Below are positions 51,639-59,933 of a DNA stretch of 64,000 nt, in pieces. The stretch comes from Thermoleophilaceae bacterium. Lineage in GTDB: Bacteria > Actinomycetota > Thermoleophilia > Solirubrobacterales > Thermoleophilaceae. Positions within the stretch are counted from its first letter, which is position 1; every line of letters starts with the position of its first letter. Under the pieces are notes generated by a model. That model saw nothing but the letters and a program-made list of their open reading frames with translations, was not told where the DNA came from and did no database searches. The stretch lies in contig DASUWY010000017.1 of the NCBI GenBank assembly GCA_036378175.1, forward strand, positions 62,001 to 126,000, read 5' to 3'. The position numbers and the translations under genes are program-made.

Positions 51639-52820
51639 GTGGCACACCGCGGAAAGCTCGGGTTCGTCCCACCACGCTACGGTCGTGAGGTGGTTGGTGG
51701 CGCAGAGGCGATTCTGCGCGATGCCGCCCACGGCCTGGCGGCGCGCGGTTACGAGGTGGAAGTGCTCACGAGCTGCGTGCGCGACCACTACACGTGGCGG
51801 GACGAGTACGAGCCGGGCTCGAGCCGTGATGGCGATGTGACGGTTCGCCGCTTCCCCGGCGTTGTGAGCGACCGCTCGGAGCGCTTCCGCTACGAGTCCG
51901 CGATCCACGCAGGGCACAAGCTCAGCCTCGCCGAGCAGCAGGAGTGGATGAACGACGACTTTCGGTCGCCCGAGCTCTTCCATTACCTGCTCCGGCACCG
52001 GCGTGAGTTCCGGGGCCTCTTCTTCGCGCCCTATATGTTCTGGTCGACCTTCGCCTGCTCGCAGGTGGCTCCGGAGCGGACGGTTCTCGTGCCGTGCCTC
52101 CACGACGAGCCGTACGCCAGGCTCGAGATCTTCCGGCCGGAGTTTTCGGGGCCTCGCGGGATGCTCTTCCTCTCCGACCCCGAGGCCGCCGTGGCGCGTC
52201 GTCTGTTCAGTCTCCCGGCTCGGCAGGCGATCACCGGCGCGGGCGTGCATGTGCCCGCGCGCTACGACCCAGAGGGCTTCAGACAGCGTCACGACATCAC
52301 GGATCCGTTCGTCCTGTACGCGGGCAGGCGCGAGGGAGGCAAAGGCTGGGAGCTCCTGCTCGAGGCGTTCGCTCGCGCGGTTCACGTGCACGACCTGCCG
52401 TTCAAGTTCGTAACGATGGGCACCGGGCCGGTGCACCCGCCAGCGGAGATCGCCGACCGTGTGGTGGATCTCGGATTCGCCCCCGCGCGCGATCGGGACG
52501 ATGCATTCGCGGCGGCCGACGTCTACATACAGCCGAGCGCCTACGAGAGCTTTTCGCTGACAGTCATGGAGGCCTGGCTCGCCGGCACGCTCGTGGTGGC
52601 CAACGCGGCGAGCGAGGTGGTGAGCTGGCACTGCGAACGCTCCGGCGCGGGCCTGACCTACCGAAACGGGCTCGAGCTCGGACAGTGCCTCAGCTTCGCC
52701 GCCGAGGCGCCGGACGTGGCCGCATCGCTGGCCTCCCGCGGGCGTGAGTACGTGCTGGAGAACTACACCTGGGATGCCGTCCTCGATCGCATGGAGACCG
52801 CGGTGGAGGAATGGCTGTGA
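51639..52820 (+). CDS. GT4 glycosyltransferase
   Basis: This is a 393-residue GT-B enzyme. GTG 51639 is chosen because AGGA lies 7 nt upstream and because ATG 51609 would overlap the divergent gene start. The N-domain is KLGFVPPRYGREVVGGAEAILRDAAHGLAARGYEVEVLTS. The C-domain is FVLYAGRREGGKGWELLLEAFARAV and YIQPSAYESFSLTVMEAWLAGTLVVANAASEVVSWHCERS (E-x7-E donor motif). It overlaps the next gene by 10 nt, beginning a co-directional run of GT, Wzt and Wzm genes. Confidence 0.89.
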   Translation: MAHRGKLGFVPPRYGREVVGGAEAILRDAAHGLAARGYEVEVLTSCVRDHYTWRDEYEPGSSRDGDVTVRRFPGVVSDRSERFRYESAIHAGHKLSLAEQQEWMNDDFRSPELFHYLLRHRREFRGLFFAPYMFWSTFACSQVAPERTVLVPCLHDEPYARLEIFRPEFSGPRGMLFLSDPEAAVARRLFSLPARQAITGAGVHVPARYDPEGFRQRHDITDPFVLYAGRREGGKGWELLLEAFARAVHVHDLPFKFVTMGTGPVHPPAEIADRVVDLGFAPARDRDDAFAAADVYIQPSAYESFSLTVMEAWLAGTLVVANAASEVVSWHCERSGAGLTYRNGLELGQCLSFAAEAPDVAASLASRGREYVLENYTWDAVLDRMETAVEEWL

Positions 52821-55294
52821 GGATCCTGATGGTCAGCCCCTATCCGCCCGTGCGCGACGGCATCGCGAACTATGCGGTGCAGTCAGTCGCGCGATTGCTG
52901 GATGAGGGCAATGACGTCGAGGTGGTGTCGCCCTGGCCCTCGGCGGCGCACCACCATGTGGACCTGAGAGATCCCGAGAAGCTCGCCGAACTGGCCAGCC
53001 TGGCGCGTGACCGTGATCGGCTGATCCTCCAGTTCCAGCCGGAGATGTTCCGCACGGCGGGGTTCTCGCCCGAACGCCGCGCCGAGGTGTACGACGCCCT
53101 TGCCTCCGCGCTGAGGGCGGCGGCGCGCTCCGAGGTGCGCGTGCACGAGTTCGACTACACGGAGGCGAACGCCGAGTCCGAGAGGCTGCGAGCCGCTGCG
53201 CGAGCTTTTTGGCAGACACCAAGCGCGATCGAGGTGCACACGCCCTCTGAACGCGACGATCTCACGCGGCTCTTCGGCGTGGAGCCGGCGCGGATCGCCG
53301 TGGTGGAGCACGGCGCGGACTTCGAGCGGCGCACGAAGTCCTCGAAGGCGGAGGCCAGGAAGGCGCTCGGCCTGCCGGCCGACGAGCGGATGCTGCTCGC
53401 GATCGGGTTCATCCAGCCGCACAAGGGGTTCGACCGCGCTGTCAGGGCTTTCGACGGACTTGCCGGCGAGGGCGCACGGCTCGACGTGGTCGGCTCCGTG
53501 CGCGTGGACGAGCCGGAGTGGCTGTCTTACAGGGACGGGCTCGCCGCCCAGATCGCGTCCACGCCGGGCGCTTACCTGCACGAGGGCTACGTGAGCGACC
53601 AGGCCTTTGACGAATGGCTGGTGGCGGCCGACGCGGTGGTGCTCCCCTATCGCCACATCTGGTCATCCGGCGTGCTCGAGCGCGCCGCTCTCTACGGCAC
53701 CCCGGTGATCTCCACGGACGTGGGGAACCTGGCTCAGCAGGCCGGGACGCGCGGTAGCGTGACGCTCGTGAGCGACGATCAGGAGCTCGCGGCCGCGATG
53801 CGGGAGGCGGTGGGCGCCGCGCCGGAGCCGAGCTCGGCGGCACAGCCATGGCCCGCTGGAAGCCGGGAGACGGTGACGGCGGAGGTGCGCAGGCGGGCAG
53901 CTGCGGAGCGCACCCTCGAGCTCGACCCTGCCGCCCCCAGCGTGCGCGTTATGGGGTATCTGAGCGACAGCCTCGGAGTTGGCCAGGCAGCTCGCCTGTA
54001 TCTAATGGCGCTGCAGGCCGCGGGCCTCCCGGTGTCGACTATCAGCGTGGATCCCGACCCTCCGGACAGCGGCGTGACCAGAGCGGGACGGCAGCGATTC
54101 ACGGACATCCCCGGAACGGCCGATCCCGACTTCAACCTCATCTGCGTGAACGGCGACCAGCTGCCGCGCTTCGCCCGCGAACTGGGTGACGGGTTCTTCG
54201 CCGGACGCACCAACGTCGGCGTGTGGGCGTTTGAAACGGACGTGCTCCCAAGCGGCTGGGTGGAGGCCGCGGCGCCGCTCGACGAGGTCTGGGTGAACTC
54301 GCGGTTCATGGCCGGCAACCTCGGCCGCCTCTTGCCGCTGCCGGTGGTGGCCGTGCCGCCTCCGGTCCCGGCGCCGCCGGTGGATGCGGAGGACCCGCTC
54401 GGGCTCGAGGGCGCGTTCAGCTTCCTGTTCACGCTCGACCTGATGAGCACGATCCGTCGCAAGAATCCCCTCGGTGTGATGGAGGCATATCGGCGTGCCT
54501 TCGATCCTGGCGACGGCGCTGCGCTCGTGATCAAGACCGTCAACGGCGAGCTCCGGCCAGACGCGTTGGCCGAGCTCGAGAGCGCGGCCGGCGGGCGTGA
54601 GGACATCAGGGTCGTCGATCTCCACGTGAGCGACCCGGAGAAGGGAGCGATGCTCAGCGCGTGCGGCGCCTACGTGTCGCTGCACCGGAGTGAGGGCTTC
54701 GGGCTGATGCTCGCGGAGGCGATGGCCTTGGGAAAACCTGTGATCGCAACCGGGTGGTCGGGCAACCTGGACTTCATGAATGAGGGGAACTCGTTCCTCG
54801 TCGACTCGAAGCTCGTGGAGGTGGGCCCTGGCGACGAGATCTACCCGGCCGCCGGCCAATGGGCCGAGCCAGAGCTGGATCACGCGGCCACACTCATGCG
54901 GCGTGTCTTCGACAATCCCGAGGAAGCCACCCGCCGCGGCGAGCGTGCGCGCGCGGACATAGCCGAGTTGCTTTCCCCGCGACGATCTGGCGAGATCGCC
55001 CGCGCGCGCCTCGAGCGGTTACGTGTGGAACGTCCGGTCTCCGCCCCTGCCGTGACGCAGCGAGAGCTCGGCGCGTCGTTCCAGGAGCTCCAGGCCCGGC
55101 TCGACTTCGACCTGCGCCGAGGGGCGGAATCCGGCCGCGGAGGGCTCGCTTCCGTGCTCCGCCGGATCGTCCTCCGGCTGATGCTGCCGTTCACGACCCA
55201 CGAACGCCAGCTCGATCGCGCGCTCGTCGACGCGCTGGCTGAGCTGGACGAGCGCCTTCGTGCGCTGGAATCGAACAGTGACCGCCGCCGCTAG
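52811..55294 (+). CDS. Tandem GT4-GT4 glycosyltransferase with shared C-terminal module
   Basis: This is an 827-residue protein with two complete GT-B modules. The first (1-365) is RILMVSPYPPVRDGIANYAVQSVARLL, LLAIGFIQPHKGFDRAVRAFDGL, IWSSGVLERAALYGTPVISTDVGNLAQQ. The second (385-730) is VRVMGYLSDSLGVGQAARLYLMALQAAGLPVSTISVD, FLFTLDLMSTIRRKNPLGVMEAYRRAF, LHRSEGFGLMLAEAMALGKPVIATGWSGNLDFM. It probably adds two sugars in sequence. Residues about 782-820 (LRRIVLRLMLPFTTHERQLDRALVDALAEL) match the tail of the FkbM-like protein. It overlaps the preceding gene by 10 nt; Wzt follows 12 nt later. Confidence 0.9.
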   Translation: MAVRILMVSPYPPVRDGIANYAVQSVARLLDEGNDVEVVSPWPSAAHHHVDLRDPEKLAELASLARDRDRLILQFQPEMFRTAGFSPERRAEVYDALASALRAAARSEVRVHEFDYTEANAESERLRAAARAFWQTPSAIEVHTPSERDDLTRLFGVEPARIAVVEHGADFERRTKSSKAEARKALGLPADERMLLAIGFIQPHKGFDRAVRAFDGLAGEGARLDVVGSVRVDEPEWLSYRDGLAAQIASTPGAYLHEGYVSDQAFDEWLVAADAVVLPYRHIWSSGVLERAALYGTPVISTDVGNLAQQAGTRGSVTLVSDDQELAAAMREAVGAAPEPSSAAQPWPAGSRETVTAEVRRRAAAERTLELDPAAPSVRVMGYLSDSLGVGQAARLYLMALQAAGLPVSTISVDPDPPDSGVTRAGRQRFTDIPGTADPDFNLICVNGDQLPRFARELGDGFFAGRTNVGVWAFETDVLPSGWVEAAAPLDEVWVNSRFMAGNLGRLLPLPVVAVPPPVPAPPVDAEDPLGLEGAFSFLFTLDLMSTIRRKNPLGVMEAYRRAFDPGDGAALVIKTVNGELRPDALAELESAAGGREDIRVVDLHVSDPEKGAMLSACGAYVSLHRSEGFGLMLAEAMALGKPVIATGWSGNLDFMNEGNSFLVDSKLVEVGPGDEIYPAAGQWAEPELDHAATLMRRVFDNPEEATRRGERARADIAELLSPRRSGEIARARLERLRVERPVSAPAVTQRELGASFQELQARLDFDLRRGAESGRGGLASVLRRIVLRLMLPFTTHERQLDRALVDALAELDERLRALESNSDRRR

Positions 55295-55306
55295 CTTTAG
55301 ACCGCG

Positions 55307-56569
55307 ATGAGCAGCGAAGCACAGCGTGTGCCCGCGGTGGTCGTCGACGGGGTCAGCAAGCGCTTCCGCATCCCCCAAGAGAGGGTGCACACACTCAAGG
55401 AGCGTGCCCTACACCCGTTCCGGCGCCGCCGCTTCAACTACCTGGACGCACTAGAGCAGATTTCCTTCGCGGTCGAGCCCGGGGAGTTCTTCGGCATCGT
55501 CGGGCGCAACGGCTCGGGCAAGAGCACGCTGCTCAAGTGCCTGGCCGGCATCTACCGCGCGGACACCGGCTCGATCTACGTGAACGGGCGCGTCGCAACG
55601 TTCATCGAGCTGGGTGTGGGCTTCAACCCGGATCTCGTCGCGCGCGACAACATCACTCTCAACGCGATCATGCTCGGGCTGTCCCCCCGCGAAGCGCGTG
55701 AACGGGTGGACGAAGTGGTCGAGTTCGCGGAGCTCCAGGACTTCACCGACCTGAAGCTCAAGAACTACTCCTCCGGCATGCAGGTGCGGCTCGCCTTCTC
55801 GGTGATGCTCCAGGTGGACGCCGACATTCTGCTCATCGACGAGGTGCTCGCCGTCGGCGACGCCGCGTTCCAGCAGAAGTGCTACGACCAGTTCCACCGC
55901 CTGCGCGACGAGCACAAGACGATCCTCTTTGTCACGCACGACATGCCGGCGGTGAACCGCTTCTGCGATCGCGCGATGCTGCTCGAGAAGGGCGAGATGG
56001 TCGGGATCGGCGAGCCCGACCAGATCACGGACGACTACATCCGCCTGAACTTCCCGAACGAGACGCTTGCGGCCGCAATGTCAGGCGTTGGCGAAGCAAA
56101 GGACCAGGACGTGCAGGTGCTGGAGGGCTGGTTCGAGGACGAGCATGGGAACCGCCAGGAGTACCTGCCGCAGGGTCGTCCGACCACCTTCCGCGCGCTC
56201 GTGGCCTTCCACCGCGATGTGCGCCACCCCGTGTTCTCGATGTCCATCGAGGACGAGGACGAGCACAAGGTGTTCGCGACATCCACGGTCTGGACCGAGC
56301 AGGACACGGGACTGTTCCAAGCGGGCGATCGTGCGCTCATGGGCGTGACGTTCGAGAATCTGCTCACGCCCGGGCGGTACTTCGTAACGGTGCAAATCGC
56401 GCAGCGCGGCACGGGGGCCGTCGTCCTCGACCGGCGGGAACGCGCCGCCACGATGGTTACCACGGGCACTCAAAATCCTGGCGGCTTTGTCGCACTCCCG
56501 CACGAGCTCGAGATCAGGCGGCCGATGCGGGTGGAGCAGCCCACGGCGCCGGAAGAGACCATCGCTTGA
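55307..56569 (+). CDS. wzt: Polysaccharide ABC exporter ATP-binding subunit with carbohydrate-binding tail
   Basis: This is a 420-residue ATPase of the O-antigen/teichoic acid export family. It has Walker A GRNGSGKST (66-74), signature YSSGMQ (154-159), Walker B ILLIDEVLAVGD (174-185) and H-loop FVTHD. Residues about 285-410 form a Wzt C-terminal beta-sandwich (VQVLEGWFEDEHGNRQEYLPQGRPTTFRALVAF, GRYFVTVQIAQRGTGAVVLDRR), which in known systems reads the glycan's non-reducing-end modification. Its stop overlaps the Wzm start (TTGA). The nearby methyltransferases could provide the terminal cap it recognises. Confidence 0.94.
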   Translation: MSSEAQRVPAVVVDGVSKRFRIPQERVHTLKERALHPFRRRRFNYLDALEQISFAVEPGEFFGIVGRNGSGKSTLLKCLAGIYRADTGSIYVNGRVATFIELGVGFNPDLVARDNITLNAIMLGLSPREARERVDEVVEFAELQDFTDLKLKNYSSGMQVRLAFSVMLQVDADILLIDEVLAVGDAAFQQKCYDQFHRLRDEHKTILFVTHDMPAVNRFCDRAMLLEKGEMVGIGEPDQITDDYIRLNFPNETLAAAMSGVGEAKDQDVQVLEGWFEDEHGNRQEYLPQGRPTTFRALVAFHRDVRHPVFSMSIEDEDEHKVFATSTVWTEQDTGLFQAGDRALMGVTFENLLTPGRYFVTVQIAQRGTGAVVLDRRERAATMVTTGTQNPGGFVALPHELEIRRPMRVEQPTAPEETIA

Positions 56570-57435
56570 GCAGCCAGGCGGAGATGGCCTCTATTCCCAC
56601 GGAGAGCCTCGGCCGGCCGATCAAGGGCCCCTCAGCTCTTGCGGGCGATCGCCGCCGGATGCTCAGTCTCACCTGGACGCTCGCGATCACCGACTTCCGG
56701 CTGAAGTTCTTCGGGTCGGTGCTCGGCTATCTCTGGCAGCTCGGGCGGCCGCTACTTCTTTTCGGGATCCTCTACACCGTGTTCACCCACGTCGTGAAGC
56801 TCGGCAGCGGGGTGAACTACTACCCGGTGGTCCTGCTCACGGGGATCGTGATGTTCTCCTTCGTGGCTGAGTGCACGGCCGGAGCGGTCTCGTCGGTGGT
56901 CGATCGCGAGGGAATCGTCCGGAAGATTCAGTTCCCCCGGCTTGCGATCCCCCTCGCGGTGGTCGTAACCGGCTATCTCAACCTTGGGCTGAATCTCATC
57001 GCCGTGCTCGTGTTCATGTTCGCCTCGGGCGTATCGATCGGTGTGCGGTGGCTTGAGCTTCCGCTGATCCTCCTCTTCGGAGGAGTCTTCGTCAGCGGCA
57101 TCGCGATGATGCTGTCCGCCCTCTACGTGCGCTTTCGCGACGTCCGGCCGATCTGGGACGTGGTACTGCAGATGCTGTTCTACGCGGCGCCGGTGCTCTA
57201 CCCGATTGAGAAGGTCTCTGCCGGCCCTCTCCGGACGCTGATGATGTGCAACCCGTTGGCGGTGATGATCCAGCAGACGCGGCACGCGCTCATCGACCCC
57301 ACCGCGCCGTCGGCGGCCGACGCGATTGGGGGCGCGGTCCGGCTACTCATTCCGTTCGGGATCACCGCCGGGCTCCTGGTGCTTGGATTCTGGATCTTCA
57401 ACCGCGAGGCGCCGCGCATAGCGGAGGAGCTGTGA
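56566..57435 (+). CDS. wzm: Polysaccharide ABC exporter permease subunit
   Basis: This is a 289-residue ABC-2 type permease from TTG 56566 (TTGA overlap); ATG 56584 is an in-frame alternative with a CGGAG upstream. Six transmembrane helices. Conserved features: LTWTLAITDFRLKFFGSVLGYLWQLGRPLLLFGILYTVFTHVV, the coupling-helix region EGIVRKIQFPRLAIPLAVV, and LYVRFRDVRPIWDVVLQMLFYAAPVLYPIEKV. With Wzt it forms the channel that exports the finished lipid-linked glycan. It overlaps the small coiled-coil gene by 4 nt. Confidence 0.93.
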   Translation: MSSQAEMASIPTESLGRPIKGPSALAGDRRRMLSLTWTLAITDFRLKFFGSVLGYLWQLGRPLLLFGILYTVFTHVVKLGSGVNYYPVVLLTGIVMFSFVAECTAGAVSSVVDREGIVRKIQFPRLAIPLAVVVTGYLNLGLNLIAVLVFMFASGVSIGVRWLELPLILLFGGVFVSGIAMMLSALYVRFRDVRPIWDVVLQMLFYAAPVLYPIEKVSAGPLRTLMMCNPLAVMIQQTRHALIDPTAPSAADAIGGAVRLLIPFGITAGLLVLGFWIFNREAPRIAEEL

Positions 57436-57656
57436 GCGAGCCGTCGCTCGACACCGAGCTCGACCAGCTTCGCCGTGAGCGGGCCCGGCTCTGGGAGCAG
57501 CTTCATGAGCAGCGGGCGGCCGAGCGCGAGGTCGAGTTCCTGCGGGCGGAGGTCGCGCGCATCGAGTCGTCGCTCTCCTGGCGGATCACGAAGCCGCTGC
57601 GTGACGTGAAGACGCAGTGGCGCAAGCTCAAGCGACGGCTGTCCTCCACCGACTGA
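57432..57656 (+). CDS. Small coiled-coil protein with SWRITKPLR motif
   Basis: This is a 74-residue protein from GTG 57432, overlapping the wzm stop as GTGA, and 2 nt before the next GT gene. Residues 7-48 are a heptad coiled coil (LDTELDQLRRERARLWEQLHEQRAAEREVEFLRAEV). Then SSLSWRITKPLRDVKTQWRKLKRRL gives a basic amphipathic end. The SWR-x-TxPLR phrase is one I have seen at the ends or hinges of bacterial glycosyltransferases and O-antigen methyltransferases. As a stand-alone protein it could tether or measure the glycan-assembly complex at the exporter. The function is inferred. Confidence 0.75.
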   Translation: MSEPSLDTELDQLRRERARLWEQLHEQRAAEREVEFLRAEVARIESSLSWRITKPLRDVKTQWRKLKRRLSSTD

Positions 57657-57658
57657 CC

Positions 57659-59854
57659 ATGGCCGCGGGCGTCGTGACCGTGGCGATCCCGGTGCTCAAC
57701 GGGGCTCGCTATCTCGAGGAGGTGCTCACCGCGGTGCGGGCGCAGGAGCTGCCCGAGGGCACCGAGCTCGAGATCCTCGTGATCGACTCGGGCTCCACAG
57801 ACGGCTCCCTCTCGATCGCCGAGCGCCACGGCGTGCGCATCCACAGGATCGCGAAGAGCGAGTTCTCCCACGGGGGCACGCGCAACCTGGCGATGAAGAT
57901 CGCTCGCGGTGACCACGTGGCGTTCATCACCCAGGACGCCACGCCGGCGCACGAGCGCTGGCTCGCGTCCCTGCTCGCGGGCTTCGGCAGGGCTGACGAC
58001 GTGGCGCTCGTGTTCGGCCCGCACGACCCGCGCCCGGACGCGAGCCACATGATCAAGTGCGAGATGGAGCGCCACTTCGCCCTCTGGCCCGACGGCGACG
58101 TCCAGCGGCTGGACCGCTCGCCCCAAGGGCTTCTCGACTACCGCGCGTATCCCGGAAAGATCAGCTTCTTCAGCGACGTGAACGGCTGTGTGGCGCGCTG
58201 GGCGTGGGAGCAGATCCAGTACCGCGAGGTGCCATACGCCGAGGACCAATTGCTCGGGCGCGAGATGATCGAGGCGGGCTTCTCGAAGGTGTACATGGCG
58301 GACGCCGCCGTGCTGCATTCGCACGACTACCCGGCCGGTCAGTTTCTCCGTCGCTACTTCGACGAGTTCCGCGCGATGCGCGAGGTGCTCGGGCACCGGG
58401 AGCCGTGGGGCATCAAGCGAACTCCGTGGGCAGTGCGCGGCCTATCGGGGGCGGACAAGCGCTGGCTGCGGGCGCGCGGCGTGCACGGCAAGGACCTGGT
58501 GAAGCCGCTGTCGCGCTCGGTCCTCCACCACACGATCCGCATGACGGGAGCGATTGTGGGCTCGCGAGCCGACAAACTCCCGGCACCAGTGCGAGGGAAG
58601 CTCTCCTTGGAAGGACGCTCGACGTTCACTCCGTATGACGTGCCCGCCAGCCCGCTGCTCGAGCAGACCACCGGGAGCTGGCTGCGCAGACGGCCCGAGC
58701 GCACGAAGTTCACCACCAATTGGTGGTTCGACTTCGTGCGCCATGCGTATCCGCGCAAGCCCTTGCGGATCGACTCCGACGGCGTGCCGCGGGGCGAGGG
58801 ACCCTGGACCATCGCCTGGGTGGTACCCGCCTGGAAGATCGGCTCCGGCGGCCACACCACGATCTTCCGCCTCGTTCGCCAGATGGAGCTGCGCGGGCAC
58901 CGCTGCGCGATCTTCGTGTTCGACCACAAGGGTCAGCTCAACGAGTCGGGCAGCCAGCTGCGCGACCAGATCCGCGAGCACTTCATCCCGATCGACGCCC
59001 CCGTGTTCAAGGGGCTCGACGACTTCGACTCCGCGGACGTGGCCATCGCCACCGAATGGTCCACCGCCTTCCCGGTGCGCGACCTGCCGCGCTGCCGCGA
59101 GAAGGTCTACCTCGTGCAGGACGACGAGCCGCGCTTCTTCGCCACCTCGTCCGAGTCCATCTGGGCGGAGGAGACATACCGGATGGGCTACCGCTGCATC
59201 GCCTACACGCCCTGGATGGCGGAGATCCTCGAGCGCGATTACGGCCTGGAGGCGCGCTGGTTCGAGTGCGGGACGGACCTCGGCACCTACACCTTCGCCG
59301 GCGAGGAGGGGCGCGAGCCGGGACATGTGGCGGTGTACGGCCGGCGCGAGACCCCGCGCCGCGCCGTCGAGCTCGCCCTCGCCGGCATCGCGAACCTCTT
59401 CGAGCGGCGGCCGGGCATGCGCGTGACGCTGTTCGGGTCGAACATCAGGGGCAGCGCGCCCGTCCCCTGCCAGGACCTCGGGGTGGTGTCGCCGCGCGAG
59501 CTGGCGGCGCTCTACCGCCGCGCGAGCGCGGGCGTGGTGTTCTCACTCACCACGCACTCGCTCGTGGCTCAGGAGATGATGGCCAGCGGCCTGCCGGTGG
59601 TGGAGCTCGAGGGCGACAACGTGGCGTCGGCTCTCGGCGAGTCGGGCGAGCACGTGATGCTCGCCGAGCACACGCCGGACTCGATCGCCGACGCCCTCGA
59701 GCGCGTGCTGGACGACCGCGAGGCGGCGGCTGCGATGGCGCGCCGTGCGCGAGCGTTCGTGGAGGAACGCACGTGGGACCGCGCGGGCGATCAGGTGGAG
59801 AGCGCGCTGCGGGAGTACCTGGCGAACCCGCGCGAGTCCGTCGCGCAGCGGTGA
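57659..59854 (+). CDS. GT2-GT4 fusion glycosyltransferase, WsaF-like C-domain
   Basis: This is a 731-residue protein from ATG 57659. Residues 1-240 are a GT2 of rhamnosyltransferase type (VTVAIPVLNGARYLEEVLTAVRAQELPEGTELEILVIDSGSTDGS, HVAFITQDATPAHERWL, GCVARWAWEQIQYREVPYAEDQLLGREMIEAG). After a linker, residues 385-720 form a GT4 similar to WsaF (IAWVVPAWKIGSGGHTTIFRLVRQMELRGHRCAIFVFDH, KVYLVQDDEPRFFATSSESIWAEETYRMGYRCIAYTPWM, VFSLTTHSLVAQEMMASGLPVVEL). WsaF makes rhamnan in S-layer glycans, which fits rmlC in this locus. Rhamnose as donor is inferred. Confidence 0.88.
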   Translation: MAAGVVTVAIPVLNGARYLEEVLTAVRAQELPEGTELEILVIDSGSTDGSLSIAERHGVRIHRIAKSEFSHGGTRNLAMKIARGDHVAFITQDATPAHERWLASLLAGFGRADDVALVFGPHDPRPDASHMIKCEMERHFALWPDGDVQRLDRSPQGLLDYRAYPGKISFFSDVNGCVARWAWEQIQYREVPYAEDQLLGREMIEAGFSKVYMADAAVLHSHDYPAGQFLRRYFDEFRAMREVLGHREPWGIKRTPWAVRGLSGADKRWLRARGVHGKDLVKPLSRSVLHHTIRMTGAIVGSRADKLPAPVRGKLSLEGRSTFTPYDVPASPLLEQTTGSWLRRRPERTKFTTNWWFDFVRHAYPRKPLRIDSDGVPRGEGPWTIAWVVPAWKIGSGGHTTIFRLVRQMELRGHRCAIFVFDHKGQLNESGSQLRDQIREHFIPIDAPVFKGLDDFDSADVAIATEWSTAFPVRDLPRCREKVYLVQDDEPRFFATSSESIWAEETYRMGYRCIAYTPWMAEILERDYGLEARWFECGTDLGTYTFAGEEGREPGHVAVYGRRETPRRAVELALAGIANLFERRPGMRVTLFGSNIRGSAPVPCQDLGVVSPRELAALYRRASAGVVFSLTTHSLVAQEMMASGLPVVELEGDNVASALGESGEHVMLAEHTPDSIADALERVLDDREAAAAMARRARAFVEERTWDRAGDQVESALREYLANPRESVAQR

Positions 59855-59933
59855 GCCTGCGTCCGCGCCGATGCTAATCTCGCCGCTCTTCCGTCGCGAC
59901 ACGAGACGTTGATGCGCGCGGAAATCTGGTTCC

